Notes: generated by a model from the sequence alone, not told the origin. A stretch of DNA of 64,000 bases from Anaerolineae bacterium (GCA_023382655.1 JAHDWK010000003.1:1-64000); one strand, 5' to 3'; positions 42,384 through 51,311 are shown, counted from the first letter of the stretch. Numbers and translations are program-made.

Positions 42384-42500
42384 TTTTGCCTCGTGGTGCC
42401 ACCGCCATTTGTCTGCCAAAGCAGACCTCTTTTCGCTCAATGAGCCTGACGGGGTAACGGCCGTCAACCGGTCTGGCTACTAGGTAATCGGTTTTTCCCA
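42351..42500 (-). promoter_or_regulatory. T-box riboswitch upstream of the aspartyl-tRNA synthetase gene
   Basis: On the minus strand, in order: a long stem region with TGAGCC/GGCTCA at its base (about 42500-42440), a hairpin GTCTGC-TTTG-GCAGAC (42411-42426), then the T-box core GGTGGCACCACG (42392-42403), which contains TGGCACC, the sequence that pairs with a tRNA ending GCCA. Bacterial tRNA-Asp and tRNA-Asn have G as discriminator, so the pairing fits. An intrinsic terminator follows immediately. Uncharged tRNA would stabilise the antiterminator and switch the gene on. I could not place the specifier codon; GAC triplets are present in the stem. Confidence 0.85.
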
Positions 42501-42538
42501 CGGCTCACTGCTCACCGCTTACCGCTTACCGTTCACTA
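42484..42538. repeat. Heptad array overlapping the 5' side of the T-box leader
   Basis: Read on the minus strand: GTGAACG, GTAAGCG, GTAAGCG, GTGAGCA, GTGAGCC, GTGGG. The units run into the base of the T-box stem. From 42540 to 42820 no gene is supported; two opposing frames there are not protein-like. Confidence 0.7.
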
Positions 42539-42820
42539 TTCAGCTCTGGGGTGTCACTGCTGGGGTCTGGTGATGGCTCTTGCAGCGGGCATCTCTTATG
42601 CCCAAGCCACTCTCTGGACACCGGATGGTTCCGGCAGCATGTTCTCTTCATCGCTTGTGTGTGCTCAATTGTCAAAATGACATATTTTTGTCGTATGGCG
42701 ACAATGCTACCAGAAGAGCCGGAGTTAGTCAACTCTAAAGTAACGCCCAGCACGCCTGTACACTCCTAAGCAACCAGGATGGCTCTGCCACTTGCCTGGC
42801 ACTTCCCACATGATCATTGG

Positions 42821-42849
42821 TTGACAAAGGAGTGTGCCCTGGCTAGAAT
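42821..42849 (+). promoter_or_regulatory. Strong promoter of the superoxide dismutase gene
   Basis: A perfect TTGACA (42821-42826) and TAGAAT (42844-42849) are exactly 17 bases apart. Transcription would start near 42856, about 95 bases before the ATG. Confidence 0.8.
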
Positions 42850-42950
42850 CAAAATCGTAGTCCTTACCTTTGACCAGACTGCATAAACTATCTGGTTCAC
42901 AATTTTACCCGCTTCAAAAATCCATATTTCAAACAAAAGGAGTGAAAATT

Positions 42951-43562
42951 ATGGCTTTTCAATTACCCCCTCTTCCGTATGATTTTGCTGCGTTGGAGCC
43001 GCACATAGATGCCCGCACCATGGAAATTCACCACGACAAACACCACGCTGCCTATACCACCAACCTGAACAAGGCACTGGAAGGACATGCCGACCTGGCG
43101 GCCAAGAGCATTGAAGATTTGTTAGGCAATTTGAATGCAGTGCCAGAAGGGATTCGCACGGCCGTGCGCAACAACGGTGGTGGTTTTGCCAACCACAACC
43201 TCTTCTGGACGATTATGAGTCCCAATGGTGGTGGCGCACCTTCTGGCGCATTGGGCAACGCCATTAACGCCACCTTTGGCAGCTTCGATGCCTTCAAGGA
43301 AAAGTTCAATAACGCTGCCGCCACCCGCTTTGGCTCCGGCTGGGCCTGGCTGTACGTGGACGGCAGCAGCAAACTGGTCGTTGGTTCCACTCCCAACCAG
43401 GACACACCGCTCATGGAAGGTGGCAAACCCGTTTTGGGGCTGGATGTGTGGGAACATGCCTACTACCTGCATTACCAAAACCGCCGCCCGGACTACGTTA
43501 GCGCCTGGTGGAATTTGGTCAATTGGGAAGCAGCGGCCGCAAATTATGCGGCGGCGAAGTAG
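42951..43562 (+). CDS. sodA: Superoxide dismutase (Mn/Fe family)
   Basis: A 203-residue cytosolic enzyme converting superoxide to oxygen and hydrogen peroxide. N-terminal [38 protein letters not shown] carries the first metal His; [11 protein letters not shown] the second; [28 protein letters not shown] the Asp and third His. The stretch [13 protein letters not shown] fits Mn or cambialistic enzymes better than Fe-only forms. ATG 42951 with AAAGGAGTG is used rather than the longer open frame. Strong promoter upstream. Confidence 0.96.
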   Translation: MAFQLPPLPYDFAALEPHIDARTMEIHHDKHHAAYTTNLNKALEGHADLAAKSIEDLLGNLNAVPEGIRTAVRNNGGGFANHNLFWTIMSPNGGGAPSGALGNAINATFGSFDAFKEKFNNAAATRFGSGWAWLYVDGSSKLVVGSTPNQDTPLMEGGKPVLGLDVWEHAYYLHYQNRRPDYVSAWWNLVNWEAAAANYAAAK

Positions 43563-43713
43563 GCCGTTTGTAATGGCGTAATTGGCTGCTCCATTGCGCC
43601 ATTGCTCAAATACCCAATTCAAAGCTCTGGCGTCGGTATAGCCGGAGCTTTTTTGTGGGGCATACGGCCGTTTTACACCTGAAAATGGTTACTTTCCGCA
43701 CCTACATTAAAAA

Positions 43714-43742
43714 TTGACAAAGGTTAACCTTAGGGCTAGAAT
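43714..43742 (+). promoter_or_regulatory. Promoter with palindromic spacer upstream of the ferredoxin gene
   Basis: TTGACA (43714-43719) and TAGAAT (43737-43742) are 17 bases apart. The spacer contains the 12-base palindrome AAGGTTAACCTT (43720-43731), a likely operator. A close relative, AAGGTTAACCCTT, is found 20-35 bases before plsY (46347). The leader to the ferredoxin ATG is about 125 bases and holds no gene; the 43563-43713 part holds a GTAATGG/CCATTGC inverted pair and one ACGGCCGT. Confidence 0.7.
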
Positions 43743-43875
43743 GAGGACGTTGACCATCTGTGATATTTGGTACAAACATCGCCTGGTCACCCACCAATGA
43801 GACACCAATTGGCAGCCAATTAGGCAACCAATTACCAAAATTAGCCTCAAGGTTTCAGAAGGAGAGTGAGTACAA

Positions 43876-44283
43876 ATGACCCACATTGTTACCCGTTTAT
43901 GTTTGCGTGACACAGCTTGTGTGGATGTCTGCCCTGTTGAATGTATGGTGCTGGGCAAACCAGAAGAAGAGTGGCCCTGGCTTTACATTGACCCTGACAC
44001 TTGTATTGACTGTGGCGCTTGTGTGCCCGAATGTCCTTACGAGGCGATTTTCCCCGAAGAAGAAGTGCCCTTTGATTACACCGCCCCGGCTGGCGTCTGG
44101 ATTGCCAATACCAAAGAGCTGCTGTCCGATGGCCAACCGTTTGAAGGTGACGTGGACGGCCATCATGTGAAACTGCTGAACGCCAAACAATTGGCTGGTG
44201 GCGAGATTCTGGACCTGACCGAGGATATTCCACCGAACTATGACTTCTTCTCCGAAGGGCCTGGTTACAGCGCTCTTGACTAA
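43876..44283 (+). CDS. Two-cluster ferredoxin with C-terminal extension
   Basis: A 135-residue electron carrier. Cysteines 9, 15, 19 (Cys-Pro) and 23 form one cluster site in the spacing seen for 3Fe-4S or 7Fe ferredoxins, and Cys 43, 46, 49, 53 (CIDCGACVPECP) form a classical 4Fe-4S site. The remaining ~75 residues (about 60-135) extend beyond a normal 7Fe ferredoxin core and are acidic. It is a single-gene unit: own promoter upstream and a strong terminator downstream. Confidence 0.9.
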   Translation: MTHIVTRLCLRDTACVDVCPVECMVLGKPEEEWPWLYIDPDTCIDCGACVPECPYEAIFPEEEVPFDYTAPAGVWIANTKELLSDGQPFEGDVDGHHVKLLNAKQLAGGEILDLTEDIPPNYDFFSEGPGYSALD

Positions 44284-44317
44284 TTAAATTTCTCCCTCCC
44301 CGCCAGGGGATTAAGTT

Positions 44318-44371
44318 AAAAAGCCGAATTAGCGCTGGCACAAGAGTGCATGGGTGCTAATTCGGCTTTTT
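44318..44371. terminator. Long perfect terminator after the ferredoxin gene
   Basis: AAAAAGCCGAATTAGC and GCTAATTCGGCTTTTT form a perfect 16-bp stem separated by 22 bases. The T-run ends the right arm. It can work in both directions. Confidence 0.85.
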
Positions 44372-44387
44372 AGTTTCAGAGGTTCCC

Positions 44388-45821
44388 ATGAGTGACTATC
44401 GCATTGAAAAAGATTCTTTAGGTGAATTGGAAGTACCGGTACAGGCTTATTGGGGGGTACAAACCCAACGCGCCATCCAGAACTTCCCCATTACTGGTTT
44501 GAAACCATATCCGGCCTTTGTCTGGTCTATGGCGATGATCAAGCGGGCGGCGGCTGAGGTGAATGCCGATCTGGGTCTGTTTGGCGACAAGGAGGTGGAG
44601 GGTAAAACGGTTTCCGGCGACGCTATGGCGCAGGCGATCATGATGGCAGCGGATGAAGTGATTGACGGCCGTCTGGCAGACCAGTTTGTAGTAGACCCCA
44701 TCCAGGCCGGCGCCGGCACCAGCCACAACATGAATATCAACGAAGTCATCGCCAACCGCGCCAACGAAATTCTGGGTTACGTGTTGAGCAGCAAAGCCAA
44801 ACCCATCAGCCCCAACGACCATGTCAATATGGCCCAATCCACCAATGACACTATTCCTACGGCCATCCGCCTGGGCTGCCTGTGGCGGCTGGATGATCTG
44901 GTAGAAACGTTGGATAAACTGGCGGCTGCTTTCCGGGAAAAATCGGTGGAATTTGATGATGTGGTCAAAAGCGGCCGTACCCATTTACAAGACGCCGTGC
45001 CGGTGCGTTTGGGGCAGGAATTCGGCGCTTATGCTCGCGCTGTGGAACGCGACCGGGAAAAGATTGTGCTGGCCGCCGAAGGGCTACGCCGATTGGGCAT
45101 AGGCGGCACCGCTACCGGCACCGGTCTGAATGCGCACCCCGAATACCACCACCGCATGATCCTCGTGCTTGGCCGCCTGTCCGGGTTAACGCTGTATGAA
45201 TCGGATGACCTGTTTGAAGCGATGCAGAGCATGGCCGATGCCGTCCATTTCAGCGGCGCCTTGCGTACCCTGGCGCAGGACCTGACACGCATTGCCAATG
45301 ACTTCCGGCTGCTGTCTTCTGGCCCCAGCACCGGGCTGGACGAAATTCGTTTACCGGCGGTGCAGCCTGGCTCCTCCATTATGCCCGGCAAGGTGAACCC
45401 GGTATTGGCGGAAATGCTGAATATGGCGATGTTTCAGGTGATGGGCAATGACCTGACGGTGATGCTGGCCGGACAGGCTGGCCAACTAGAACTGAACGTG
45501 ATGATGCCGATTATCGCCTATAACATGTTCCAGAGCATGGACATCATTATCAATGCGGTAAATGCCTTTGTGGACAAATGTGTGCTGGGTTTGAAAGCCA
45601 ACCCGGAAAAAGCAACGGGCTGGTTAGCTAAAAATGCGATTTTGGTGACGGCGCTGAACCCGGTTATTGGCTACCTGAAGGGTGCGGAAGTGGCTAAAGA
45701 AGCAATGGCGACCAATCGCACGGTACGTGAGGTAGTGATTGAGAAAGGGTATTTGTCCGGTGAGGAAGTTGACCGGCTGTTGAATGTGCGCAATCTGACG
45801 GATGGCGGGATTCAAAAGTAG
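44388..45821 (+). CDS. Aspartate ammonia-lyase (aspartase/fumarase superfamily)
   Basis: A 477-residue homotetrameric lyase. The superfamily signature GSSIMPGKVNP is at about residues 326-336 and the second conserved regions are AGTSHNMNINEVIANRA (about 108-124), SPNDHVNMAQSTNDTIPTAIR (about 143-163) and KSGRTHLQDAVPVRLGQE. The context PAVQPGSSIMPGKVNPV favours aspartase (PAVQ) over class II fumarase (PENEPGS). Aspartase deaminates aspartate to fumarate. A fumarase cannot be fully excluded since SPNDHVN and TGLNAHPEY are of mixed type. It sits just after the ferredoxin terminator with its own AGAGG site. Confidence 0.85.
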   Translation: MSDYRIEKDSLGELEVPVQAYWGVQTQRAIQNFPITGLKPYPAFVWSMAMIKRAAAEVNADLGLFGDKEVEGKTVSGDAMAQAIMMAADEVIDGRLADQFVVDPIQAGAGTSHNMNINEVIANRANEILGYVLSSKAKPISPNDHVNMAQSTNDTIPTAIRLGCLWRLDDLVETLDKLAAAFREKSVEFDDVVKSGRTHLQDAVPVRLGQEFGAYARAVERDREKIVLAAEGLRRLGIGGTATGTGLNAHPEYHHRMILVLGRLSGLTLYESDDLFEAMQSMADAVHFSGALRTLAQDLTRIANDFRLLSSGPSTGLDEIRLPAVQPGSSIMPGKVNPVLAEMLNMAMFQVMGNDLTVMLAGQAGQLELNVMMPIIAYNMFQSMDIIINAVNAFVDKCVLGLKANPEKATGWLAKNAILVTALNPVIGYLKGAEVAKEAMATNRTVREVVIEKGYLSGEEVDRLLNVRNLTDGGIQK

Positions 45822-45830
45822 TGTTTAGTT

Positions 45831-45895
45831 ATGCCAGGCCCAGGGCAATAACTATTTGGTGAAGCCGAGCCGTTTTACCCTGTGCCTGGCACTTA
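45831..45895. repeat. GTGCCAGGCACAGGGC inverted repeat, copy 2
   Basis: ATGCCAGGCCCAGGGCAA on the left and TTACCCTGTGCCTGGCACTT on the right, with a ~30-base centre. It is a diverged copy of the repeat at 30758. Confidence 0.75.
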
Positions 45896-45901
45896 CGGAA
45901 G

Positions 45902-46303
45902 ATGGCGCTACATCTGTCACGGCCGTTAGCCGCCCAACTACTCGCTCATGTAGAAAGTGTGTACCCAGAGGAAGGGTGTGGTCTGATGACCGGTCGTGCT
46001 GGTCATGTCACTGACATTTACCCAATTGAAAATATCTTGCACAGCCAGACCGCCTATGAAATGGCCCCTTTGCCCCAAGTAGAGACTATGGTGGCAATCG
46101 AAGCAAGCGGAGACGAACTGTGTGCCATTTATCATTCCCACCCACATAGCCCGGCCTACCCCTCGCCAACAGACGTGGCCCAGGCCTATTATCCTGAAGC
46201 GGTGTATCTGATTGTCTCGTTGCAAACCAGGCAGCAACCGGTAATCCGGGGATTTATGATTGTCGAGGGTGTGGTGACAGAAACGGCCGTCAACATAGAG
46301 TAA
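45902..46303 (+). CDS. JAMM/MPN+ metalloprotease (M67 family)
   Basis: A 133-residue zinc isopeptidase/peptidase of the Mov34/MPN type. The motif His-x-His-x7-Ser-x2-Asp is seen as HSHPHSPAYPSPTD (about residues 79-92), and the upstream Glu is in YPEEGCGLMTG (about 22-32). Relatives remove ubiquitin-like sulphur carriers (for example CysO-cysteine) or process ThiS-like proteins. The ATG lies just past the repeat at 45831 and has no clear ribosome binding site. Confidence 0.88.
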   Translation: MALHLSRPLAAQLLAHVESVYPEEGCGLMTGRAGHVTDIYPIENILHSQTAYEMAPLPQVETMVAIEASGDELCAIYHSHPHSPAYPSPTDVAQAYYPEAVYLIVSLQTRQQPVIRGFMIVEGVVTETAVNIE

Positions 46304-46381
46304 CCTGATCGCGCTGGCTGTGTTTTATAGACAGACTTTTACACAGAAGGTTAACCCTTAGAGCAGGGTAGAGGACTCCTT

Positions 46382-47062
46382 ATGGAAAAGATGGTTTTTT
46401 TTGTGTTAGCAGCATTTATCGGCTATTTGTGTGGGGCCATTCCATTTGGCTTTATTTATGTCTACTGGCGCAAGGGTATTGACCTGCGTGACGTAGGCAG
46501 CGGCCGTACCGGGGGCACCAATTCGTTGCGGGCAGCCGGTTTGAAGGTGGGCATTGTTACCGCCATCAGCGATGCCTTAAAAGGGCTTGCCGCCGTCTGG
46601 CTGGCCCGTTTCTTTCTTGGCGCGGGCGTAGGCGAAGCGCTTATGCCTTGGATCACCATTACCGCCGGCACATTTGCCGTCATTGGGCATAATTGGTCGG
46701 TCTTTTTGAAGTGGCGCGGGGGGGCGGGCACAGGCCCAAATGTGGGCTGGGCCATGGCCGTATGGCCGCCCATGTTCCCCGTAGCGGCGCTGGTAATGAT
46801 TCTGATGATGGTGGGGGTGGGCATTGCCTCGGTGGCTTCACTGACAATGGGTGCGGTGATTCCGGTGGCCTTTATTGTCCTCTATCTGGCTGATGTACCC
46901 GGTTATTCAGACACGCCGGCTTACATTATCGGCGGGTTTGTTACATTAGGAATTGTGGCCTGGGCGCTACGCCCCAACATTAAGCGGCTGCTGGAAGGCA
47001 ACGAGCGCGTCGTCGGTCCCCGCGCCAGACGGCTGGAAAAAAAAGCCAAAGAGATGGGGTAA
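46382..47062 (+). CDS. plsY: Glycerol-3-phosphate acyltransferase PlsY
   Basis: A 226-residue membrane enzyme that transfers acyl groups from acyl-phosphate to glycerol-3-phosphate, the first step of phospholipid synthesis. About five or six membrane helices. Family motifs: DVGSGRTGGTNSLRAAG (motif 1, residues 36-52), GHNWSVFLKWRGGAGTGPNVG (motif 2, about 105-125; the usual KGGKG is RGGAG here), and a third region near 180. The C-terminal tail is long and basic. GAGGA precedes the ATG. A palindromic AAGGTTAACCC word like that in the ferredoxin promoter occurs upstream. Confidence 0.92.
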   Translation: MEKMVFFVLAAFIGYLCGAIPFGFIYVYWRKGIDLRDVGSGRTGGTNSLRAAGLKVGIVTAISDALKGLAAVWLARFFLGAGVGEALMPWITITAGTFAVIGHNWSVFLKWRGGAGTGPNVGWAMAVWPPMFPVAALVMILMMVGVGIASVASLTMGAVIPVAFIVLYLADVPGYSDTPAYIIGGFVTLGIVAWALRPNIKRLLEGNERVVGPRARRLEKKAKEMG

Positions 47063-47095
47063 TTAAGGAGTGATGCGCCCAAGTATTTGAACGCA

Positions 47096-49507
47096 TCACC
47101 GCTTCGTCAGAATTTCATAATGCAGCAAACCGAGGGCGTCTATGCGCACATTATTGACGGTGGGCAGGGAGATGGCGAAGGTGGGCTGCTGCAAAATGTC
47201 CAGGGTAGGTAGTTCTTCGGCCCAAAGCTGCTGATATTCGGTGTGCAAGGTAGCGCGAACGGTGGCATCTGTTTCCGCTAATACGGCCGTCACCATTTCT
47301 GTCATCTCCTCGCTTTCATAATTCAAACAAAAGCTGTTGCTGGTCACAAAAAATTCCGTCCAGGCCATCACATCCAGATAATCCACCGGGCGACCAGGGG
47401 AAGGCCAACCGAGCAGCGAAGCCGGATAACTACATTCGCCCAGTTGGGCACGGAACTGCTCAAAGGGGGCGCTGTTGAGCGTGACCTGAAAGACCCCCGT
47501 TTCTTCCAGTTGCGTTTTAACGGCCGTAGCATACGCTTCTTCAACCAGGCTGTAACGGCCGTCACTCACATACCACAGTTCAATTTCTAGCGGTGTTGTT
47601 TCGCTGTAACCTGATTCCAACAGCAGCGCCCTGGCCCGGTTCAGATCACGGGGAGGCAGCACGGCCGTATATCCCGGCACAGCATCCGGCACCGGACTGA
47701 GCAGCGAACTGCGGCTGCCACCAAACACCTCCGCCGCCAACCGTTCCCGGTCTAGCGAGAGGGCCGCAGCCTGCCGTACTTTGGCTTCATCCCAGGGAGC
47801 CGCCGCCTGGTTAAAGAGTAGATAACTCTTAAAATCGGCCGGACCGCTCCAGGGCAAAAAATCGGGCTGCCCATCGGCGTTGGCGTCTATGCCTTGTAAT
47901 TCGGTGAAGTCATGGTAGGGCAAACCCCGCCAGACAAGATCAATGGAGCCGAACTCGGCCAGCGAGCGACGCAAGGAGGCGGCGTCATCATAAAAACGCA
48001 GGGTGATATTGGCAAAAGCGGGCGACGGCCGTCCCGGCCAGTCCGGGTTGGCGCGCAGCCGCAGCCGCTCGCCCGGCACCCAGTCTATAATGGTATACGG
48101 GCCAATACCGCCGCAGATACTGGTGGGGTCAGACCCCCCGGCGTAACAGTCCCGGCTAATGGGGAAAAACGGTGGCGTGGCTAACAGCGCCGGAAAGGTA
48201 GCCGTCGGTTCTTGCAGCACAAATTTGACGGTGACGGCATCCACCACCTGCACTGCGTCGTCATCCGCGTAAAAGTTGCCATCACTGTCTTTCAGGACAC
48301 TGTTGACGTTGAAATTACCCAGGCTGTTAGCGCGGTCTACCGCCCATTTCACGTCATCAGCTGTCAGTTCACGGCCGTCAGGAAAGCGCAAATTCCGCCG
48401 CAGCGTGACGGTATACTCCAGCCCATCCTCGGAAATGGTGGGCATACTGGCGGCCAGCAGCGGCACCAGTTCATTGTCGCTGGTAAAGCGGTAGAGACCA
48501 CTCATGGTGTTGTTCTTCACTTCCCACCCGACCAGGTCAGATTGTGTCGCCGGGTCCATGTCGGTCAATTCCCCCAGGATGCCGATGAACAGTTCATCGG
48601 CCGGTGTACCCACACGGGATTCGCCTGGTTCCAATGTCTCGTTAGGAACAAGCCAGGCTGCAATTTCGCGTTCAATGTCACCGTTGTCATGGGCGGCAGT
48701 GATAGCGGCGTTTAATTTGGTTAGCAGCGCTTCATTATCGGCGGCCAACGCCAGACCATATGCTTTTTGGGTAATCCAGGCATCGCGGCTATCGCCGTTG
48801 CCGTCCCCTCCCACAATTTTTAGCTGTTCGGGAAAACTGTCGGCATAAAAGGTGGCAATGGTGCTATCAGCGACAACGGCCGTGACTCCCTCATCAATCA
48901 ACGCTTGCAACGCCTGGACACCGTTGACATAATGATTTATCAGGTCTTGTTCAGCTACGCCGAGTACTTCGCGGGCTGTTATTTCACTCTGGCTGCCACC
49001 GGCTACCCCCACCAACATACCGGGCTGCAAATCGCCGTAACTCTGAATCGCCCTATTGTCCGCCAACACCACCAATACCTGCCCAACTTCCAGATAAGGA
49101 TCGGTGTACACAATACCCGGCGGCAGTTCTTCGGGAATGGACAGATTGGCAATGACGGCGTCAAAGTCACGATTATCACTACTGGCAATGTTGGCTAATA
49201 CGCCTTGATAAGGGGTGACGATCAATTCGTAATCCAGGTTGGCGTGGGCAGCAATGTTTTCCAGCACCCGGCTGTCAAAACCATCCACCACGCCAAAGGC
49301 ATCAAAAATGGTATAGGGTGGATGAGGGGCGTCGGTAGCTACCACAATGAAATCCCGATCACGGGGTGGCACGGCAGCCAGGGTAGGTTCAGCGGCAAGT
49401 GTAGGTGTGGGGGGCACGGCCGTTGCCGCCACCTCCTCACCATCACCACAGCCCACCAACAGCCACATCAACAAAACCGGTAGTAACATCCGGTACAGTT
49501 TCTTCAT
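47096..49507 (-). CDS. Lipoprotein fusing two substrate-binding domains (SBP family 3 + family 5)
   Basis: An 803-residue lipoprotein (signal MKKLYRMLLPVLLMWLLVGC). After a short Thr/Pro linker, residues about 48-290 form an amino-acid-type solute-binding domain (DFIVVATDAPHPPYTIFD...VDGFDSRVLENIAAHA; GMLVGVAGGSQSE). Residues about 315-800 form an oligopeptide-type domain (MDPATQSDLVGWEVKNNTMSGLYRF; YTVTLRRNLRFPDGRELTADDVKWAVDRAN; KSYLLFNQAAAPWDEAKVRQAAALSLDRE). Having both in one chain is unusual. No permease or ATPase gene is adjacent. It is exported and anchored at the membrane. ATG 49507 follows AAAGGA and gives the signal peptide. Confidence 0.88.
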   Translation of the reverse strand: MKKLYRMLLPVLLMWLLVGCGDGEEVAATAVPPTPTLAAEPTLAAVPPRDRDFIVVATDAPHPPYTIFDAFGVVDGFDSRVLENIAAHANLDYELIVTPYQGVLANIASSDNRDFDAVIANLSIPEELPPGIVYTDPYLEVGQVLVVLADNRAIQSYGDLQPGMLVGVAGGSQSEITAREVLGVAEQDLINHYVNGVQALQALIDEGVTAVVADSTIATFYADSFPEQLKIVGGDGNGDSRDAWITQKAYGLALAADNEALLTKLNAAITAAHDNGDIEREIAAWLVPNETLEPGESRVGTPADELFIGILGELTDMDPATQSDLVGWEVKNNTMSGLYRFTSDNELVPLLAASMPTISEDGLEYTVTLRRNLRFPDGRELTADDVKWAVDRANSLGNFNVNSVLKDSDGNFYADDDAVQVVDAVTVKFVLQEPTATFPALLATPPFFPISRDCYAGGSDPTSICGGIGPYTIIDWVPGERLRLRANPDWPGRPSPAFANITLRFYDDAASLRRSLAEFGSIDLVWRGLPYHDFTELQGIDANADGQPDFLPWSGPADFKSYLLFNQAAAPWDEAKVRQAAALSLDRERLAAEVFGGSRSSLLSPVPDAVPGYTAVLPPRDLNRARALLLESGYSETTPLEIELWYVSDGRYSLVEEAYATAVKTQLEETGVFQVTLNSAPFEQFRAQLGECSYPASLLGWPSPGRPVDYLDVMAWTEFFVTSNSFCLNYESEEMTEMVTAVLAETDATVRATLHTEYQQLWAEELPTLDILQQPTFAISLPTVNNVRIDALGLLHYEILTKR

Positions 49508-49623
49508 ACACAAATCCTTTAGCAAATGATGGCGGAGTATAACAAGGCAAGGGGGGATGGCAAGACTTCTCATGCAGCCGTGAGGCATAAATCGTTACCG
49601 GAAATGCTTTGTGCCTGACGCGA

Positions 49624-50445
49624 CTACATGAGCGTTGGCGCCGCCAGATCATACACCGCCTGGGCGTATTCAAACAGTTTTTTTTCTCCATTGGCGTCAT
49701 TCACCAGCGCCGCATAAGGCAACAGCGTACCCTGCCACTCTTCGGTATGCCAACGTGCTTCATGAGGCAGGGGTTTATCCAGCAGCTTATCCGCCGCAAA
49801 GGGGAATGGGTTAGAAAAGAAATAAGGGGGTGTGTCCACACTGCCGGGGTAAAAACCGAGATTGAGTTGGGCGGGGAATTCCTTTACTTTACCATGTTCT
49901 TCCTGGGTAACAGTGCGGGCGCTAAACCATTCAAAGGCCAGATCAAAACCATGCGGCCACACCTGCACGGGGCCGGTTTCTCCCTTGAGGGATGCCTTGT
50001 GTGTTTTGAAAATGCGGTCTATTTCCACCAGCAGGTCAAAGTATCGCCGTGCCTGGTCGGGGTCATAGGTACGGGGATCGTTGTTTTCAAATTTAGCGCG
50101 GGCAAATTCACCGGTAAGGCCAAATTCGGCTACGGCCGTGATCACCACTTCCCCCATTTCCGTGCCCGTCAGACCCGCTGCCATGCTAAACGAACGCACA
50201 TCTCCCCGGCTCGTTTCCAGCACAATCTGGTGCTGGCGCAAGTCCAGCCGCAGCGCCAGGATGCCGCCACCGGGCAAAGACACGCTGTCCGTCACCAACC
50301 CATCCGGGCGCACCCTCAAACTGATATGCCACCATCTGGGATGGGCGATGCCATGGGCGCGGGGCACAATACCCACCGCCTGACTATACCAATGCAATGT
50401 CTGGCGGGTTGGCTCAAAACCATCCAATGAGGGGAATAAGACCAT
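49624..50445 (-). CDS. DUF5996-family protein
   Basis: A 273-residue soluble protein. FPSLDGFEPTRQTLHWYSQAVGIVPRAHGIAHPRWWHISLRV matches the start of DUF5996 proteins as I know them, and the C-terminal FYPGSVDTPPYFFSNPFPFA also fits. Function unknown. ATG 50445 is chosen because AAGGAGG lies 6 bases upstream; the frame further up is an intergenic extension. No neighbours suggest a role. Confidence 0.75.
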   Translation of the reverse strand: MVLFPSLDGFEPTRQTLHWYSQAVGIVPRAHGIAHPRWWHISLRVRPDGLVTDSVSLPGGGILALRLDLRQHQIVLETSRGDVRSFSMAAGLTGTEMGEVVITAVAEFGLTGEFARAKFENNDPRTYDPDQARRYFDLLVEIDRIFKTHKASLKGETGPVQVWPHGFDLAFEWFSARTVTQEEHGKVKEFPAQLNLGFYPGSVDTPPYFFSNPFPFAADKLLDKPLPHEARWHTEEWQGTLLPYAALVNDANGEKKLFEYAQAVYDLAAPTLM

Positions 50446-50594
50446 GTGTACCTCCTTGTTCCTCCGGACAGAGATGTCCAGGCTATAGATTCTACCCACA
50501 TTTGCCGCTGGCAAAGATGCCCCGGCGTGCGTAAACTTTAACACACCTTGTACCATTGTCACCATGTCATCTTGTTAACTTTATGGAGGTTACG

Positions 50595-51308
50595 ATGTTT
50601 GATTTTACTGACAAAGTCATTTTGATTACCGGAGCAGCGGGGAATTTGGGGGAAGCGGCCGTGCAAGCGTTTTATAGCGCGGGCGCTTCGCTGGCGCTGG
50701 TGGATAACCGGCAAGACCGCCTGCCCCAACTGTTTGGCAATCTGGACCCGGCGCGGGCGCTTTTACAGGGTGGAGTGGATGTGACGGAGGAAACGGCCGT
50801 CACCCACATGACCACCACCATTATCAACCGGTACGGCCGTGTAGACATCCTGTGCAACATTGCCGGAGGATTCAAAATGGGCACGCCGGTACACGAAACA
50901 CCGCTGGATGATTGGGAATTCATGCTCAACCTGAATGCAAGATCGGTCTTTCTGGTGAGCCGGGCCATCATCCCCCACATGCTAAGCCAGGGCAGTGGCA
51001 AAATCATCAGCGTCGCCGCACGGACGGCGCTGGAAGGCAAGGCCAAAATGGCCGCCTATACCGTTTCCAAAAGCGCCGTCATCCGCCTGACGGAAAGTAT
51101 GGCCGCCGAATTGAAGGAGAGCGGCATCACTGTCAACTGCATCCTGCCGGGCACCATAGACACGCCCCAAAACCGCGCCGCCATGCCCAAGGCCGACTAC
51201 AACAAGTGGGTCGCGCCCGAAGCGTTAGCCGATGTGATGCTCTTCCTGGCCTCCACTGCGGCGCGGGCGGTCACAGGGGCAGCGATACCGGTGTACGGCC
51301 GTTCCTGA
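50595..51308 (+). CDS. Short-chain dehydrogenase/reductase
   Basis: A 237-residue classical SDR. The cofactor motif VILITGAAGNLGEAAV is at residues 8-23 (TGxxxxxG type); NIAGG is at about 86-90; the catalytic Tyr-x-x-x-Lys is YTVSKSA near 155 and the Ser lies 13 residues before it. VNCILPGTIDTPQNR fits the family. NAD(P)-dependent oxidoreductase, substrate unknown. ATG 50595 follows GGAGG. The stop TGA is followed within 3 bases by a heptad array. Confidence 0.9.
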   Translation: MFDFTDKVILITGAAGNLGEAAVQAFYSAGASLALVDNRQDRLPQLFGNLDPARALLQGGVDVTEETAVTHMTTTIINRYGRVDILCNIAGGFKMGTPVHETPLDDWEFMLNLNARSVFLVSRAIIPHMLSQGSGKIISVAARTALEGKAKMAAYTVSKSAVIRLTESMAAELKESGITVNCILPGTIDTPQNRAAMPKADYNKWVAPEALADVMLFLASTAARAVTGAAIPVYGRS

Positions 51309-51311
51309 CCC

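Noticed and set aside
42526-42770. Two opposing frames of about 72-75 codons between T-box and sodA
   Set aside because: Neither has a ribosome binding site or protein-like composition; the region is a leader and promoter region.
44388-45821. Annotation as class II fumarase
   Set aside because: The PAVQPGSSIMPGKVNP context favours aspartase, though a mixed signature keeps some doubt.
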